Made by a program: the position numbers and the translations under genes. The notes beneath the pieces were generated by a model that was given only the letters and a program-made list of their open reading frames with translations, made no database searches and had not been told where the DNA came from. From assembly GCA_963761015.1 (NCBI GenBank), contig CAVXFL010000020.1, positions 248,001 through 312,000 of the forward strand: a stretch of DNA of 64,000 nucleotides. The letters run 5' to 3'. This document shows, piece after piece, positions 61,662-64,000 of the stretch (position 1 is the stretch's first letter; every line of letters begins with the position of its first letter). The DNA comes from CAVXFL01 sp963761015 (GTDB lineage: Bacteria; Pseudomonadota; Alphaproteobacteria; Acetobacterales; Acetobacteraceae).

Positions 61662-61859
61662 CGCCGAGCTGCCTTTCCTTTTCCGGGCGACGCGTCCGGC
61701 ACGGCCGCATGCGCCTCGATGAACGCGGGGCTGAACACCCCTCTCCCAGGCAGCTTGCCGTCCTTGTTATGCCAGTCGATCCCGCCGCCCGGATAAACGA
61801 TACGCCGCCGTCTCGGCTACCGCAACGGGCAGGATAAAGCGACTGCCGGTGTCGTTCAG
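61643..61859 (-). CDS. Possible small protein between gcrA and cspA, frame broken
   Basis: Two adjacent frames give protein-like sequence only if joined by a single-base shift near 61790-61800: NDTGSRFILPVAVAETAAYR, then YPGGGIDWHNKDGKLPGRGV and FSPAFIEAHAAVPDASPGKG. The span from CTG 61859, which overlaps the repaired gcrA stop as CTGA, to TGA 61643 is 3n+1, as with the other broken genes. No ATG or GTG start is available and no family is recognised. Its end overlaps the start of cspA. Confidence 0.4.
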
Positions 61860-62393
61860 GCGGCATCCTCGCGCCGGTCGCGGACGCGCACATAGGCCAC
61901 CTGCGCATGTTCGTCGCAGTACCGGCTTCCCGGGAACGGCCGCCGCCTCGCAGAAGTGAAAGCTCGGTGTTCCCGGCTCGCCGATCGGCCAGCAGCAGGT
62001 GAGTTGGCGCCCGCCGATCCGGGACACGCCGCCCGAGGCGAACACGGGCATGCGCGGCCTCAAGGGCTCGCGGGACAGGCCGGCATCCGGCGCATCCAGC
62101 GGCCGCGGGCGCACCGCTGGCGCTTGCCGCGGCGCCGGCATCGAGGTCTGCGATTGCGCAGTGGCGAGCGGCGGCAGGGTGGGGCCTTCGAGCCGGCGCG
62201 CCGGGCGGCGGCGCGGTAGGCCCGGCGGGCGTTCCGGCCGGATCGGCGAGGGACGGCCCGGGAGCGACAGCCGATGCGCCTTGCCGATGATCGCATTCTT
62301 CGAGACCCCCAGCCGCCGTCCGATTTCGGCGGTGGAATGGCCCTCGTCCCAGAGCCCCCGCAGGCGGGCGATCAGATCCTCGCTCCACTCCAT
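61856..62393 (-). CDS. gcrA: GcrA cell-cycle regulator, frame broken by one base
   Basis: GcrA, the alphaproteobacterial sigma70-associated regulator of cell-cycle genes that responds to GANTC methylation. The N-terminal helix-turn-helix is clear (EDLIARLRGLWDEGHSTAE, IGRRLGVSKNAIIGKAHRL). A variable proline-rich linker leads to the C-terminal motif CCWPIGEPGTPSFHFCEAAA and VPGKP. The frame then changes near 61920-61926; the correct ending is YCDEHAQVAYVRVRDRREDA with TGA at 61856. The span is 3n+1. ATG 62393 has GGAGGACC upstream. It is divergent from msrA. Confidence 0.88.
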
Positions 62394-62587
62394 TTCGTGG
62401 TCCTCCAGCCTTGGCAACCACAAGATACAGTAGGGACGATCCAAAGCTCAATCGGTGCGGGAGTGAAAAGCTGTGGAAAACTCGGTCGGGGCGAAATTTT
62501 TCGCGCCGCTCCGCTCGGGCGGCTCGCTTCTGGGAATCCGGCCGCGGCGACACGACATCGATGCGCATCGGAACGCGGGAGGAAGCC

Positions 62588-63154
62588 ATGGAGGAAGCGA
62601 CGGCGGTCGGGACCGAGCGGGCGACGCTGGGCGGTGGCTGCTTCTGGTGCCTGGAGGCGGTGTTCCTGGAATTGCGTGGCGTCGGTTCGGTGGTTTCGGG
62701 TTACGCCGGGGGTCATGTCGCGCGGCCGAGCTACGAGCAGGTCTGCTCGGGGCGGACCGGGCATGCCGAGGTGGTGCAGGTCACGTTCGATCCGGCCGCG
62801 CTGAGCTATGCCGACCTGCTGCGCGTGTTCTTCACCATTCACGACCCGACCACGCCCGACCGCCAGGGCAACGATGTCGGGCCGCAGTACCGCTCCATCA
62901 TCCTGACGCATTCCGACGAGCAGCGGCGGACCGCGGAGGCGGTGAAGCGGGAAATCGCCGAGGCCGGCATCTGGAACGCGCCGATCGTGACCGAAATCGT
63001 GCCGTTGGAGGTGTTCTATCCGGCCGAGGACTACCACCAGGACTATTTCGCCAATAACCCGAACACCGGCTATTGCCGGGTCATCGTCGCGCCCAAGGTG
63101 GCCAAGTTCCGCAAGCAGTTCGCCGAGCGGCTACGCGCGCAGGCGGCGGAATAG
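62588..63154 (+). CDS. msrA: Peptide methionine sulfoxide reductase MsrA
   Basis: MsrA, 188 residues, reduces methionine-S-sulfoxide in proteins. The catalytic motif GGGCFWCLEAVF carries Cys18 (nucleophile) and the nearby Cys21. Conserved GYAGGHVARPSYEQVCSGRT, HAEVVQVTFDP and FFTIHDPTTPDRQGNDVGPQ follow, and DYHQDYFANNPNTGYC gives the recycling cysteine. GGGAGGA lies 5 bases before ATG 62588; ATG 62561 is an in-frame alternative. Cytoplasmic and soluble. Confidence 0.95.
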   Translation: MEEATAVGTERATLGGGCFWCLEAVFLELRGVGSVVSGYAGGHVARPSYEQVCSGRTGHAEVVQVTFDPAALSYADLLRVFFTIHDPTTPDRQGNDVGPQYRSIILTHSDEQRRTAEAVKREIAEAGIWNAPIVTEIVPLEVFYPAEDYHQDYFANNPNTGYCRVIVAPKVAKFRKQFAERLRAQAAE

Positions 63155-63212
63155 GGGCGCCCATCATCGAGCGTTGCCGGGGGAGGTTGGGCTCGGAGGA
63201 GCTAATTAGGAC

Positions 63213-63827
63213 CTACCGACCCGGCTGCATCTGAACCCAGGCGTTGCCTTGACGCTGGTAATAGCCGCCGTCCGGTGCCCGCACATACACCTCGCCACCC
63301 CAATTGAACGGCTGTCCGGGCTGCGCCGCGTAGGGAAGCCACCGTGTCTCACCCGAATTGGGGTCGACGTAAGGAGCGTTCCCGCGGATTGCGCCCTCAT
63401 TATAGTCGTGGAGCGCCCGATCCGTCGCCTCGCTGTTGGCGCGACTGCCCGCGTTGTAATCCGCATGGCCCTGCTGGACCGTTTCATGGGCTCTCTGCTG
63501 TCCGCGGAACCAGTCCTGCTGGGCCTGCAGGGCGCCCTGCACATTGGTGCCGTTGGCGGTCATCAACCCCCAATAGGCGAATTGCTCGAACGACATTGTG
63601 CCGCCCGCGGCGCGATGCGCAGCGTAGTTGCGCGCCAGCCAGTCGCGATTCTGCGCGATGTAGGTCTGAAAAAGCTGTTGCTGCGACATCGCGAGCTGGT
63701 TTTGCCGCTGCGCGAGGAAATTCTGCATGCACATATCGAAGTCCGGTCGGCCGAGGCAGTTCTGCGCCTGGGCCGTCCCGCCCAGCAGCAGCACCAACGA
63801 GGCAATCGCCAAGGCCCGAATCATCAT
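63213..63827 (-). CDS. Exported glutamine-rich hypothetical protein
   Basis: A 204-residue protein with a clear signal peptide (IRALAIASLVLLLGGTAQAQ). The mature part is rich in Gln, Asn and Ala (QRQNQLAMSQQQLFQTYIAQ), with two early cysteines (NCLGRPDFDMC) and aromatic motifs near the end (QPFNWGGEVYVRAPDGGYYQ). No family is recognised. It is probably periplasmic or surface-associated. ATG 63827 and 63824 are adjacent; the first is used. Confidence 0.65.
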   Translation of the reverse strand: MMIRALAIASLVLLLGGTAQAQNCLGRPDFDMCMQNFLAQRQNQLAMSQQQLFQTYIAQNRDWLARNYAAHRAAGGTMSFEQFAYWGLMTANGTNVQGALQAQQDWFRGQQRAHETVQQGHADYNAGSRANSEATDRALHDYNEGAIRGNAPYVDPNSGETRWLPYAAQPGQPFNWGGEVYVRAPDGGYYQRQGNAWVQMQPGR

Positions 63828-64000
63828 GCCTCATCCTCTTCCGATATCGACCGATCGCAGCCGGAACATCGAGCCCAGGTCGGAATGCCTCGGCAAAGCC
63901 CCGAATTGAACCGGGATTCCCCCGATGAACGGCCATTTCGGGCGCTGCGGGGGCAGGATAGCCACCGAACCCGTCGTTCTGCAACGGAGATATCGCCGGG

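Noticed and set aside
445..62393. Programmed +1 ribosomal frameshifting as an explanation for the ten broken genes
   Set aside because: The sites share no slippery sequence or downstream structure, and the genes involved (cox3, SURF1, gcrA, peptidase) are not known for recoding. Sequence error explains the pattern more simply.
1..64000. tRNA, rRNA, CRISPR, insertion sequences, phage, LuxI/LuxR genes
   Set aside because: I looked on both strands and saw no cloverleaf, repeat-spacer array, transposase or acyl-homoserine-lactone synthase; the only signalling system seen is the DSF-type locus.

Overview
The window reads as one stretch of a GC-rich alphaproteobacterial chromosome. The lineage markers are gcrA (cell-cycle regulator), an NDUFA12-mlaD-DUF2155 operon, a ctaC-ctaD-ctaB-cox3-DUF983-SURF1 oxidase cluster, a pmtA-like methyltransferase, and a waaA-lpxK-acyltransferase run. 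Gene order and protein style suggest Rhodospirillales, probably Acetobacteraceae; that family call is inference. I saw no rRNA, tRNA, CRISPR array, insertion sequence or prophage, so this looks like ordinary chromosome with a few accessory blocks.

Layout. 0-7 kb: a DUF1311 exported protein, a phospholipase-C-like phosphoesterase (frame broken), acetyl-CoA synthetase, a truncated alcohol dehydrogenase, an RTX-like secreted metalloprotease and a lipid kinase. 7.3-13.1 kb: a tightly overlapping envelope operon (LpxH-like hydrolase, GT4 glycosyltransferase, DUF374 acyltransferase, waaA, lpxK, LpxL-like acyltransferase). 13.2-20.8 kb: a minus-strand operon joining an ABC importer with two tandem paralogous binding proteins to a glutamine-synthetase-like ligase, an N-formylglutamate-amidohydrolase-like enzyme and a cysteine hydrolase; this looks like uptake and breakdown of an unknown nitrogen compound. 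21-34 kb: kch, a small exported protein with 17-residue repeats, bcp-glnE, an AsmA/YhdP-like protein, an EF-G away from the str operon, and a Tat-type amidohydrolase.

34.4-40.3 kb is the most interesting part. A REC-PAS-GGDEF-EAL protein is followed by an RpfC-type hybrid kinase, and convergent to them is RpfF, the synthase of the DSF fatty-acid quorum-sensing signal. Together they form a complete predicted DSF synthesis, sensing and c-di-GMP output module. Its output protein is a GGDEF/EAL enzyme, not the HD-GYP RpfG known from Xanthomonas.

40.7-47.7 kb: otsB, the DUF2155/mlaD/NDUFA12 operon, a degenerate class II ribonucleotide reductase paralogue, RidA, a FemAB/GNAT-like protein and a DenD-type dehydrogenase. 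47.7-53.2 kb: a CoA-thioester catabolic operon (two acyl-CoA dehydrogenases, CoA transferase, enoyl-CoA hydratase, FAD oxidoreductase). 53.3-62.4 kb: M32 carboxypeptidase, the aa3-type cytochrome oxidase genes with assembly factors, pmtA, cspA and gcrA. 62.6-63.8 kb: msrA and an exported hypothetical protein.

A caution about sequence quality: nine recognisable genes, and probably a tenth small one, have a broken frame. In every case the start-to-stop span is 3n+1, as if one extra base were present. Eight of the ten lie between 52 and 62 kb, including cox3, SURF1 and gcrA. This looks like base-calling or assembly error, not gene decay, so those genes are annotated over their full reconstructed spans.
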